Source of the DNA: Actinokineospora spheciospongiae
GTDB taxonomy: Bacteria; Actinomycetota; Actinomycetes; Mycobacteriales; Pseudonocardiaceae
Reading direction: 5' to 3'
Assembly: GCF_000564855.1 (NCBI RefSeq)
Contig: NZ_AYXG01000142.1
Coordinates: 1 to 35,170 of the forward strand
DNA: 35,170 nucleotides
The notes under the pieces were generated by a model. That model did not search any database, was not told the DNA's origin, and saw only the letters and a program-made list of their open reading frames with translations. The translations under genes were made by a program, and so were the position numbers. Positions 25,657-32,900 of the stretch are shown piece after piece; positions within the stretch are counted from its first letter, which is position 1; every line of letters starts with the position of its first letter.

Positions 25657-27254
25657 GGTGCGCTCTCCCGTTCGCTGCTGTGAGCTGTCATCGCCCGTAG
25701 CGCCAGTTCGAGGGAGAGCACGGGGAAGACCTTCATGTCGACCTGTTCGCCCTGCTCCCACTGGCCCATCGCTGCGCGCAGCGCGTCGCCGTCGACGAAC
25801 CCGTGATCGACCGTGATCGCCTCGGCCGACAGCTCTGCGAGCAACGGCATACCGTACTCGCGGAGTCCGGCGCCCATGACGTGCCGGAAGTTCTCCCGAA
25901 GGTGTGGATACCTGGCGTCGTCGGAAAACCCGATCCGGCGGAACCTCTCGCGGCAAATGTGCTTGTCGACCCGCCACGGCACCGGGAGCTGTTCGGCGAA
26001 GCGGATCAACCGCGGCGAGCACAACGGCGACACCGGCCAGATACCCGCGTCGAGGAACTGCGGCGAGCGCAGCGCGAACCCGAGCAGGGTCGCCTCATTG
26101 ATCACCGTCGGCGGGGCGAGGTCGTCGTCGACAGCGTCGAGCTGGTCGAGAGTGCGGCGGCCGAGCCACGCGGGCAGTCGCTCGTGATCGGAGAACCGTC
26201 CGCGCACTTTGCCCACCGATGCCCACTCGTTCCCGCGCAGGCTGAGCAGCTCGTCGCCCCCATCGCCGGTGAACACCGTCCGCACACCGCGGTCACGGGC
26301 TGCGGCGAGGATGGCGCCGACCGCTTCGTGATATGGCTCGGCGCCGGGCTCGACGAACATCCTGCGGGCCCGCGCGCCATCGGGGTTGAACGGTGCGAGC
26401 GGCAGCGCGTCGACGATCAGGTCGAGAAATCCGAGGTGGCGCAGCATCTCGGCCCGGCGCCGTAGCTGCTGCTCGCCCGCCTCGCCGCCGATCGCGAGCG
26501 CGTAGGCGAGCACTTCACCATGGTGTTCCTCGGCGAGGGTGACCGCCACCGACGCCGAATCCATGCCGCCGGACAGCTCGACCGCCGATGCCCGTGGATC
26601 GAACGGGCGCGCGTACACCGCACCGGAGAGCACGCGCCGGTAGACCTCGACGACGTCGACGTCGTCGCGCACCTCGCGGGGCAAGGCGTGCTCGGCGGGT
26701 GCCGGGTAGCGCATCACGAGCCCGTTGTCGCCGTAGGTGGCGTGCGCCCGCTCGGTCAGCATGTGGACCCCCTGAAACAGGGTCTCGCGTGCGTAGCGGG
26801 TGCGTTCGGTCAGCAGGCGGGCGACCGAGCGTTCGTCGAGCGCGTCGAGGCTGAACTGCTGTCGAAGGTCGGGCAGCGACCACGATCCGCGCAGCCGTCC
26901 CCCGGCATCGGTCAGGTACAGCGGCGCCGTCCCCCACGTGCCCGACGTGATGCGAAACCCGGCGGTCGGCGTGCACTCGACGAGCACGAAGTCGAGCGGC
27001 CACGCCTTGATCTCGTCGAGCAACCGCCGATAGGTCGGGGTGTCCGTGGTCGTGAAAACCTGTGCCGGACCGAACCCCGCCACCTCGCGAGCACGTTCGC
27101 GCACGGCGACAAACGTCGAAACGCCGTCGGTGACCGCCGCGTGTTCGAGCATCGGGTGCTCGTAGGGGCGAACTGCGCTCACCCCATCCGACCAGTGTTC
27201 ACCATTCCAACGCCAGTCATTGCCGGGGCGCCTTCGTAAGCAGAGCTTGAGCAT
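25647..27254 (-). CDS. Asparagine-synthetase-like macrolactam (lasso) cyclase
   Basis: 535 aa from ATG 27254 with TTGGAG five bases upstream. The Asn-synthase domain carries the ATP pyrophosphatase loop ELSGGMDSASV (SGGMDS at 228-233), FTGDGGDELL (328-337), and the C-terminal VDKHICRERFRRIGF. The N-terminal part resembles the Ntn/glutaminase fold in outline but begins MLKLC, without the Cys2 nucleophile that glutamine-dependent AsnB needs. It therefore does not use glutamine. This is the state of lasso-peptide cyclases and beta-lactam synthetase, which adenylate a carboxylate side chain and close a ring. The 52-aa peptide lies 59 nt upstream and a GNAT is coupled downstream. Family: AsnB-like is certain; lasso cyclase is inferred from context. 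Confidence 0.85.
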   Translation of the reverse strand: MLKLCLRRRPGNDWRWNGEHWSDGVSAVRPYEHPMLEHAAVTDGVSTFVAVRERAREVAGFGPAQVFTTTDTPTYRRLLDEIKAWPLDFVLVECTPTAGFRITSGTWGTAPLYLTDAGGRLRGSWSLPDLRQQFSLDALDERSVARLLTERTRYARETLFQGVHMLTERAHATYGDNGLVMRYPAPAEHALPREVRDDVDVVEVYRRVLSGAVYARPFDPRASAVELSGGMDSASVAVTLAEEHHGEVLAYALAIGGEAGEQQLRRRAEMLRHLGFLDLIVDALPLAPFNPDGARARRMFVEPGAEPYHEAVGAILAAARDRGVRTVFTGDGGDELLSLRGNEWASVGKVRGRFSDHERLPAWLGRRTLDQLDAVDDDLAPPTVINEATLLGFALRSPQFLDAGIWPVSPLCSPRLIRFAEQLPVPWRVDKHICRERFRRIGFSDDARYPHLRENFRHVMGAGLREYGMPLLAELSAEAITVDHGFVDGDALRAAMGQWEQGEQVDMKVFPVLSLELALRAMTAHSSERESAPCT

Positions 27255-27275
27255 GAAAACTCCAAAACAGGCGTC

Positions 27276-27300
27276 GGGAGCGGGCGAACCGCCCGCCCCC
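27276..27300 (-). terminator. GC hairpin between the precursor peptide and cyclase genes (attenuator)
   Basis: An 11-bp stem (27276-27286 with 27290-27300, one G-U pair) with a 3-nt loop lies between the peptide stop and the cyclase start. In the transcript direction a TTTT follows within about 10 nt. Such partial terminators or mRNA-stabilising hairpins are common after RiPP precursor genes and raise precursor over enzyme. Inference from position. Confidence 0.6.
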
Positions 27301-27313
27301 TGAGTAGGCCGAT

Positions 27314-27472
27314 TCAGATTTCGTCGTACTTGCTGCGGGTGTCGGACGAACCGGGGATCTTGTGGTACTCCGTCGCCTGCACCGAGATCGACGCCGTGCC
27401 CTCGAACACGTTGTCGAAGGTCTCGGATTCCGTTGTCGTTCGGTCCAAGACGGCACCCGTTGTGGTCGTCAT
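27314..27472 (-). CDS. 52-aa putative RiPP (lasso-type) precursor peptide
   Basis: ATG 27472 is preceded by a strong GGAAGGAG site, stop at 27314. The N-terminal half is Thr/Glu/Asp-rich and leader-like (TTTTGAVLDRTTTESE). The C-terminal half contains ATEYHKIPGSSD, then TRSKYDEI to the end. With Thr34 at -2, the core would begin at Tyr36 and a nine-residue ring could close on Asp44, leaving the tail TRSKYDEI. A second option is Thr26 at -2, core from Ser28, ring to Glu35. Lys38 and Lys48 are possible acetylation sites. There is no Cys. The evidence that it is a gene: good ribosome binding site, codon usage, place directly before an AsnB-like cyclase on the same strand and a hairpin after it. 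The product is predicted, not known. Confidence 0.75.
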   Translation of the reverse strand: MTTTTGAVLDRTTTESETFDNVFEGTASISVQATEYHKIPGSSDTRSKYDEI

Positions 27473-27487
27473 GTCGTACTCCTTCCA

Positions 27488-27503
27488 GTGCCCAGCTGGG
27501 CAC
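27488..27503. promoter_or_regulatory. Perfect 16-bp palindrome upstream of the precursor gene
   Basis: GTGCCCAGCTGGGCAC reads identically on both strands and lies 16-31 nt upstream of the peptide ATG, just before its ribosome binding site. It is either an operator (for example for the XRE regulator at 28278) or a 5'-UTR hairpin. I saw no second copy at the other promoters in this window. Confidence 0.5.
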
Positions 27504-27535
27504 GCTTGGCGACTTCCTTGCTGCGCCCCGCCCTG

Positions 27536-27618
27536 ACCTCAGCCGCCCGGCGCGGGTACGCGGCGGGCGGCACCTGGCGGCGGTGCACCGAACTGACCGT
27601 GCCGTTTACCGGCTCGCC
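27536..27618 (+). pseudogene. Decayed duplicate of the GT4 3' end (right copy of flanking repeat)
   Basis: In the plus direction it encodes SAARRGYAAGGTWRRCTELTV, closely matching the C-terminus of the GT4 at 23891-24967 (AARRGYAAGYTWRRCAELTV). One base is lost near the end and there is no gene upstream of it. By eye identity is about 85% over 83 bp. It is the residue of a second, slightly diverged GT gene end and brackets the peptide-cyclase-GNAT operon together with 24875-24958. Confidence 0.85.
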
Positions 27619-27788
27619 TTCGAAACCCGTGAACACGCCACCCGCCCGATCCGCTGCGACGGCGTCAGCACCCGCGTTGTCATCGCACTCCCATTCGGTC
27701 CTCGTCGCAGCCGGTGTCTCCATGAGATCGTGGCCGGGTCCGATTGGGCAGATGACATTCGATGACATCGGAGAAGGAGCACGCGAGC

Positions 27789-28250
27789 GTGGTTCGATAC
27801 GTGACGGTCACCGGCACACGCTCGATCACCGGCGAGTGCGAGGCCCAGCTCCCCGACTTGTTCGACGGCTACCTGCGACCGTTCGCGGATGCGGAATCCC
27901 ATTTCCACCTCGGCGGCGCCGCCGGGATCGACACCGCCGCGCTGGAGTGGCTGGCCGCGCACACCCCAGCGTCGCTGACCGTCGTGGTGCCGTGCACCGT
28001 GGCTGACCAACCAGCAGTCGCGAATGAGGCCATCCGACGGTGGCAAGGACGAGGTCGGTTGGCAGAAGTCGTCGAGTTGGGAGCCGGGAAACTCGGCACC
28101 TCGGCATACCACGCCCGCAACCGGTGGATGGTCGACCGCAGTGGGTTCGTGATCGGTTTTCCACACGGTACCCAGCCGACAAGCGGCACCTGGTACACCG
28201 TGGATTACGCCGCCGAACAGGGGAAACCGCGACTGGTCGTGCCAGTCTGA
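27789..28250 (+). CDS. SLOG/DprA-like Rossmann-fold protein
   Basis: 153 aa from GTG 27789, chosen for the GAGAAGGAG site; ATG 27762 is an alternative but lies upstream of that site. Strand 1 YVTVTGTRSIT, the glycine motif GGAAGIDTAALEW (42-54), ARNRWMVDRSGFVIGFP (109-125), and SGTWYTVDYAAEQGKP are the order expected of SLOG proteins (the DprA/YspA/LOG superfamily), which bind nucleotides or nucleotide-derived ligands. No catalytic LOG motif PGGxGT is present: the equivalent reads TSGTW. It is followed after 27 nt by an XRE/TPR regulator, so ligand sensing or signal processing for that regulator is a reasonable hypothesis. Not a DNA-uptake DprA (too short). Confidence 0.75.
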   Translation: MVRYVTVTGTRSITGECEAQLPDLFDGYLRPFADAESHFHLGGAAGIDTAALEWLAAHTPASLTVVVPCTVADQPAVANEAIRRWQGRGRLAEVVELGAGKLGTSAYHARNRWMVDRSGFVIGFPHGTQPTSGTWYTVDYAAEQGKPRLVVPV

Positions 28251-28277
28251 CGGAAGGCGGGTGGTGTACTGGTCATC

Positions 28278-29618
28278 GTGACCACCGCCGATCGTGACAC
28301 CGGTGCCCGCCTCTTGCGCAGACTGCGCGAGAAGCGCGGCTGGTCTTGGGCAGATCTGGCGCGAGCGCTGCGGGACACCGCGCGCGGGCTCGCGGTCACG
28401 CCTCTGATGAACAGGCAGGTGACGAGCATTCAGCGCACCGTTGCCAGATGGGAAAGCCTCACCGACCGAACCAGCCCCGGCGATCGCTACCAGTTCCTCC
28501 TCGCGCACCTCTATGCCCGAACCCCATCCGGCCGCATCGTGTTGGGGCCTCGATCGGACTTCGTTGTCCTCTTGGACGCTCTCCGCCATTTCGGAACGTC
28601 GCCACAACGCGTGCGTCAACTTGTCGACCTGATCACTCAGGAGGTGAGTGGCGACAGCGGTGAGGTGTTGCTGCCTCCTTCCGCGTATTCGAGCACCGCC
28701 GTGCTCCGACGTGATCCATCGTGGCTCGATCACGAGGTGCTCGGCCTGCTGCGTGAATCGGTCACGGTGATTGACAAGCAGGTCGGATCGGTCCCGTTCG
28801 CCCGTCTCCAACTCCAGCTCGCGCCTGCCATCGAGACGTGCCGCCAGGTGTTGCGGCTCGACCACGCGAGCCCGCAGGGCGAACTGGTGTCGCTCGCCAT
28901 CGATGCTTACGCACTCGGCGGCCGGTTGGCCTTCGAAACCCGCGACGACGAGACGGCCATGGCGCTGTACGCAGACGCGACCGAGGTGGCTGGACGACTC
29001 GACGATCGAAGTCGCCGGGCTGTCGTGCGGACGAGTCACGCCATGGTGACCCTGCATGCGACCAACGACCTGGAAGCGGCCCAGAAGATCGCCCATGCCG
29101 CGACCGTTGACGCCCATCGAGGCGCCAGTTACGCGATTCGAGCCCGCGCACACGCCGTCCACGCTGAAATCTGCGCTCGCGCCAGCCAGACCGTCGATGC
29201 GGCCACCGCGCTCGAACGGGCGTGGAAGACCGTGGACAAATTGACCGTTGATGACCCCCGCGGAGGGTTCACAGCCGACCGCTTGAACGGTTTCGATGGA
29301 CTCTGCGCTCTCCACACAGGCGACGCGCGCCGTGCCCACGACCACCTCGACCGGTCTCTTGGCGCGTTGAGGAAGTCGAGAGACGCGGTCCAACGGGGCA
29401 TCGTGGGCACCGACCTGGCCCTCGCCCGACTACGCCTCGGCGATCCGGAGGCCTGCGTCGACCTCCTGCACGAGGCCGTGGAGATCACGGCGACCACCGG
29501 CGGCCGTGTTCCCGCGCAACGGATCAGGCTGGCGCGGCAAGAGCTGCGCCCATGGCGGGCGGAGGACTTCCTGGCCCAACTCGATGATCACATCCACGAC
29601 ACGCTGCTGGGTCCGTGA
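28278..29618 (+). CDS. XRE-type regulator with helical TPR-like C-terminus
   Basis: 446 aa from GTG 28278. The N-terminal helix-turn-helix spans about 10-60 (LLRRLREKRGWSWADLARAL...VTSIQRTVARWES), with an insertion before the recognition helix. The remainder is helical repeats (LVSLAIDAYALGGRLAFETRDDETAMALYADATEVAG; AHAVHAEICARASQTVDAATALERAWKTV; DLALARLRLGDPEACVDLLHEAVEI). This is the same general class as the regulator at 6472 but not close in sequence. It likely controls the SLOG gene, itself, and possibly the divergent peptide operon. Confidence 0.83.
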   Translation: MTTADRDTGARLLRRLREKRGWSWADLARALRDTARGLAVTPLMNRQVTSIQRTVARWESLTDRTSPGDRYQFLLAHLYARTPSGRIVLGPRSDFVVLLDALRHFGTSPQRVRQLVDLITQEVSGDSGEVLLPPSAYSSTAVLRRDPSWLDHEVLGLLRESVTVIDKQVGSVPFARLQLQLAPAIETCRQVLRLDHASPQGELVSLAIDAYALGGRLAFETRDDETAMALYADATEVAGRLDDRSRRAVVRTSHAMVTLHATNDLEAAQKIAHAATVDAHRGASYAIRARAHAVHAEICARASQTVDAATALERAWKTVDKLTVDDPRGGFTADRLNGFDGLCALHTGDARRAHDHLDRSLGALRKSRDAVQRGIVGTDLALARLRLGDPEACVDLLHEAVEITATTGGRVPAQRIRLARQELRPWRAEDFLAQLDDHIHDTLLGP

Positions 29619-29716
29619 CGAGTTTGGAGTTCTGATGCCCGGCCGCGCTTGTCGGGCCGGAAGTGCTCGGCGGGTCGGGTGCCCGTGGTGATCGGCTCCC
29701 GTGGGAGGCTGCCCCC

Positions 29717-30847
29717 GTGCCCGAGCTCGTCGTGCTCACCGAGCAGCTCCTCGCTCCAGTCCCCGGCGGCACCGGCCGCTACACGCGGGAGCTGGCCGCC
29801 GCGCTGGCGGCCACCGCGCCCGAGGGTTGGGTGGTGAGCGGGGTCGCGGCGCGGCACCGCAACGCCCGTGGTGCCGAGGTCGACGGGCTCGCCGGGTCCC
29901 GGATGCTGCCGCTGCCCCGCCGGGGGTTGACCCTGGCCTGGGAGTACGGGGTGCCGCTGTGGCCGGGCGGGGACGTGGTGCACGCGCCCACGCCCCTGGC
30001 GCCCGCGACGGCCCGCAGGGGCGGGGTGCTGGTGGTGACCGTCCACGACACCGTGCCGTTCACCCACGCCGAGACCCTCACCCCGCGCGGGGCGGCCTGG
30101 CACCGGGCGGTGATCAAGCGGGCCGCGCGCAAGGCCGACGCGATCGTCGTGCCGACCGACACCGTGGCCGCCGAGCTGGCCGAGCACGCCCCGGGGCCCG
30201 CGCGGGTGCACGTGGTGGGGCACGGGGTGCCGGACGTGCTGCGCACGCCGCCGTCGGCGGAGGCGGTGGCCTCGGTCGTCGCCGCGCACCGGTTGCCGGA
30301 GACCTACGTGCTCGCCGTGGGCACCGTGGAACCGCGCAAGGGGTTGGACGTGCTCATCGCCGCCATGGCCGACCCGGGGGCGCCCGACCTGCCGCTGGTG
30401 GTGGTCGGCCCGACCGGGTGGGGCGGGGTGGACCTGCGGGCGCTGGCCGCCCAGCACGGGCTGCCGCCGGGGCGGCTGCGGGTGCTGGGGCCGCTGACCG
30501 ACACCGAGCTGGCCGTGGTGCTGCACCGGGCGACGGTGCTGGCCGCGCCGAGCCGGGCCGAGGGGTTCGGGTTGCCGGTGCTGGAGGCGATGGCGGTGGG
30601 GGTGCCGGTGGTGCACTCGGACGCGCCCGCGCTGGTGGAGGTGGCGGGCGGGGCCGGGGTGGCCGCGCTGCGCGAGGACCCGGCCGACCTCGCCCGGGCG
30701 CTGACCAGCGTGGTGGATTCACCCGAACGGGCAGCGGCGATGGTGGACCGGGGGCGGACCCGCGCGGCCACGTTCACCTGGGCACACGCCGCTGAATCGG
30801 TGTGGCGGCTGCACCTGCGCCTGCTGACGGAAAAACGCGCCCGGTGA
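29717..30847 (+). CDS. GT4-family glycosyltransferase
   Basis: 376 aa from GTG 29717, which has GGGAGG eight bases upstream. GT-B fold with PGGTGRYTRELAAAL near the N-terminus, VVTVHDTVPFTHAETL, the nucleotide-sugar half AVGTVEPRKGLDVLIAAM and AEGFGLPVLEAM (E-x7-E). It belongs to the same subgroup as the enzymes at 23891 and 30912 and probably acts in the same cell-wall or lipid-linked oligosaccharide pathway. Donor unknown; dTDP-rhamnose or GDP-mannose are both plausible. Confidence 0.9.
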   Translation: MPELVVLTEQLLAPVPGGTGRYTRELAAALAATAPEGWVVSGVAARHRNARGAEVDGLAGSRMLPLPRRGLTLAWEYGVPLWPGGDVVHAPTPLAPATARRGGVLVVTVHDTVPFTHAETLTPRGAAWHRAVIKRAARKADAIVVPTDTVAAELAEHAPGPARVHVVGHGVPDVLRTPPSAEAVASVVAAHRLPETYVLAVGTVEPRKGLDVLIAAMADPGAPDLPLVVVGPTGWGGVDLRALAAQHGLPPGRLRVLGPLTDTELAVVLHRATVLAAPSRAEGFGLPVLEAMAVGVPVVHSDAPALVEVAGGAGVAALREDPADLARALTSVVDSPERAAAMVDRGRTRAATFTWAHAAESVWRLHLRLLTEKRAR

Positions 30848-30898
30848 CGGTCGGGGCAAAGTTCACGCGTTCGTGAGCACCGTCGTAACCGGCCGTCG

Positions 30899-30904
30899 TA
30901 CGCT
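30899..30904 (+). promoter_or_regulatory. Probable -10 element (TACGCT) for leaderless GT4 gene
   Basis: TACGCT ends 7 nt before GTG 30912 with no ribosome binding site in between. Confidence 0.35.
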
Positions 30905-30911
30905 GGGGCGC

Positions 30912-32057
30912 GTGTCCGACCCCCGCGTGCTCATCGACGCGACCGCCGTCCCGGCCGACCGCGGCGGGGTCGGCCGCTACGTCGACTCGCTGGTGGCCGC
31001 CCTCGACGCCGACGGCGCGACGCTCAGCGTGGTCTGCCAGCCCCGCGACGCGGGCCTCTACGCCACCCTCGCGCCGCGCGCCCGGGTCGTGCCGACCTCG
31101 GAGTCGGTCACCACCCGCACGGCCCGGCTGACCTGGGAGCAGACCACCCTGCCCCGCCTGGTGCGCAGGCTCGGCGTCGACGTCCTGCACTCCCCGCACT
31201 ACACGCTCCCGCTGGCGGGCCAGGCCGCCTCCGTGGTCACCCTGCACGACGCCACCTTCTTCACCGACCCGGCGCTGCACCACTCCATCAAGGCCCGCTT
31301 CTTCCGCGCCTGGACCCGCACCTCCCTGGTCCGGGCGAGCCTGTGCGTGGTGCCCAGCGCCGCCACCGCCACCGAGCTGGCCCGCGTCGCCGGGGCCGAC
31401 CGGGACGCGCTCGCGGTGATCCAGCACGGGGTCGACAGCGAGCGCTTCCACCCGCCGAGCCCCGACCAGGTGGCCGCCGCGCGCGCCGGGATCGGCCTCG
31501 GCGAGCAGCCGTACGTGGCGTTCCTGGGGGCGCTGGAGCCGCGCAAGAACGTGCCCGCCCTGATCCGCGGCTTCGCCGCCGCCTGCCGGGGCCGGGCGGA
31601 CCCGCCGTCGCTGGTGCTGGCCGGGCAACCGGGCTGGGACCACCAGATCGAGCGGGCGCTGGACGCGGTGCCGCACCGGGTGCGGGTGATCCGGGCCGGG
31701 TACCTGCCGTTCGACCACCTCGCCGGGTTCCTCGGCGGCGCGGCGCTGGTCGCCTACCCCAGCCTGGGGGAGGGGTTCGGGCTGCCGGTGCTGGAGGCCA
31801 TGGCCTGCGGCGCCTGCGTGCTGACCACCAGGCGGCTGTCGCTGCCGGAGGTCGGCGGTGACGCGGTGGCCTACTGCGGGGTGGGCGCGGGCGACATCGG
31901 CGCCGCGGTCGGCGACCTGCTCGACGACCCGGCGCGGCGGGCCGACCTGGCCGCGGCCGCGCAGCGGCGGGCGAAGGAGTTCACCTGGGGCCAGTGCGCC
32001 GAGGGGCACCGGGAGGCCTACGGGCGGGCGCTGACCCGGCACCGGCGCGCCCGCTGA
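30912..32057 (+). CDS. GT4-family glycosyltransferase
   Basis: 381 aa from GTG 30912; an in-frame GTG at 30873 is possible but would place the start over the promoter-like box. GT-B motifs: RVLIDATAVPADRGGVGRYVDSL, LHSPHYTLPL, VVTLHDATFFTDPALHH, FLGALEPRKNVPALI and GEGFGLPVLEAMACG (E-x7-E). In this window it is most like the protein at 23891 (same N-terminal pattern). It is likely part of the same glycan pathway. A short stem (32064-32069 with 32077-32082) follows its stop. Confidence 0.9.
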   Translation: MSDPRVLIDATAVPADRGGVGRYVDSLVAALDADGATLSVVCQPRDAGLYATLAPRARVVPTSESVTTRTARLTWEQTTLPRLVRRLGVDVLHSPHYTLPLAGQAASVVTLHDATFFTDPALHHSIKARFFRAWTRTSLVRASLCVVPSAATATELARVAGADRDALAVIQHGVDSERFHPPSPDQVAAARAGIGLGEQPYVAFLGALEPRKNVPALIRGFAAACRGRADPPSLVLAGQPGWDHQIERALDAVPHRVRVIRAGYLPFDHLAGFLGGAALVAYPSLGEGFGLPVLEAMACGACVLTTRRLSLPEVGGDAVAYCGVGAGDIGAAVGDLLDDPARRADLAAAAQRRAKEFTWGQCAEGHREAYGRALTRHRRAR

Positions 32058-32063
32058 GCTCGT

Positions 32064-32082
32064 CCGCCGAATTCCCCGGCGG
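32064..32082. terminator. Short hairpin between convergent GT4 and TetR genes
   Basis: CCGCCG/CGGCGG with a 7-nt loop in a 42-bp gap between convergent stops. Weak and without T-run. Confidence 0.35.
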
Positions 32083-32099
32083 TTCCCCGACCCCGACTG

Positions 32100-32819
32100 T
32101 CACCGCCGCGCCGGACTCGCGGTGGCCCCGGTGGGCGGCCTGGTCGTGATCCGGTCCAACCACTCGGTGAGCAGCCGCCGCTCGGCGGGGCTGAGCACGT
32201 CGAGTTCCGGCACCGCTGTGCGCAGGGCCGCTGCCGCCGCGGTCGCCCCGTCGGCGGGCAGTGCCGGTGCCTCGGTGAGGATCGCACTGAGCAGCGACCG
32301 GTACGCGACGTCGGCCAGGGCGGGGTTCCGCCGCTCGGGTGCTTCGGCGATCAGCGCGAGGACGGTGCCCGTGCCGATCGCGTGGGTCAGGTCCGCGGCG
32401 AGCTGTTCGCCGACGCGCAGCCGACCGGCCGCCGCGATGCGCCTGATCCGGGTCAGCAGGACCTCGCGCCCCGCCTCGGTGGCGCGTGAGGTCGACGTCC
32501 GGCGCGGGTCGACCGCGAGCGCGTAGACGGCGGGGTTGGCGAGGCCGAAACCGACGTGCAGGTCCCAGCCGGCGCGGAAGTCCGCCAACGGGTCGGTGCT
32601 GTGGTCGACCACCTTCCCCCGCACGTACGCGGCGTACGCGTGCTCGGCGACCGCGTCCAGCAGGCCGTCCTTGTCCCCGAACAGCCGGTAGATCGCGGGT
32701 GGCTGCAAACCGGCGGCCGTGGCGACGGCCCGCGTCGTGACCGCGTCCGGCCCGCCTGCGGTCAGGAGGTTCGTCGCGACCTCGATCAGTTGGGTCCGGT
32801 TCTGAGCTGCGGCCACCAT
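32100..32819 (-). CDS. TetR-family transcriptional regulator
   Basis: 239 aa from ATG 32819. The N-terminal helix-turn-helix reads TTRAVATAAGLQPPAIYRLFGDKDGLLDAV (about 28-57), the TetR hallmark. The C-terminal ligand domain is Ala-rich and helical, like the TetR_C family. It is divergent from an NmrA-like reductase gene with 81 bp between starts, the classic layout in which a TetR protein represses its neighbour and itself. Confidence 0.93.
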   Translation of the reverse strand: MVAAAQNRTQLIEVATNLLTAGGPDAVTTRAVATAAGLQPPAIYRLFGDKDGLLDAVAEHAYAAYVRGKVVDHSTDPLADFRAGWDLHVGFGLANPAVYALAVDPRRTSTSRATEAGREVLLTRIRRIAAAGRLRVGEQLAADLTHAIGTGTVLALIAEAPERRNPALADVAYRSLLSAILTEAPALPADGATAAAAALRTAVPELDVLSPAERRLLTEWLDRITTRPPTGATASPARR

Positions 32820-32900
32820 GGTTCCAACGATAGCGGATCTTTGCGAACGCTGTGATAACGTCGAAAGCGTAATAATGATTCCAATGGAACCGGAGAGACC
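32820..32900. promoter_or_regulatory. Divergent promoter/operator region with inverted repeats
   Basis: AT-richer than its surroundings. It contains GGTTCCA (32820-32826) and TGGAACC (32885-32891), inverted and near each start codon. A centred imperfect inverted repeat, CTTTGCGA (32839-32846) and TCGAAAG (32861-32867), is a candidate TetR operator. Confidence 0.5.

Larger units (their letters stand above)
27473..27788. other. 316-bp intergenic region: palindrome, GT4 remnant, divergent promoters
   Basis: This stretch between the precursor gene (minus) and the SLOG gene (plus) contains the palindrome (27488-27503), the decayed GT4 3' end (27536-27618) and a tandem GATGACAT repeat (27751-27758 and 27761-27768) just before the SLOG ribosome binding site. 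Promoters for both directions must lie here, but no clear -35/-10 pair could be assigned. Confidence 0.6.

Noticed and set aside
27254-27503. Longer N-terminus of the AsnS-like protein extending to 27503
   Set aside because: It would overlap the precursor peptide in another frame; the ATG at 27254 has its own TTGGAG site and begins the recognisable domain.
27469-27768. A 99-codon minus-strand frame ending in an ATGA overlap with the precursor peptide start
   Set aside because: Its second half is simply the antisense of the GT4 remnant (27536-27618), and it has no clear ribosome binding site. The overlap is probably accidental, though a coupled leader gene cannot be fully excluded.
27789-28250. 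SLOG protein as DprA or a cytokinin LOG enzyme
   Set aside because: Too short for DprA and lacks the PGGxGT catalytic motif of LOG lysine-decarboxylase-like proteins.
24968-29618. Mobile element with integrase or transposase in the second island
   Set aside because: No recombinase, transposase or terminal inverted repeats are visible; only the duplicated GT4 end suggests integration.
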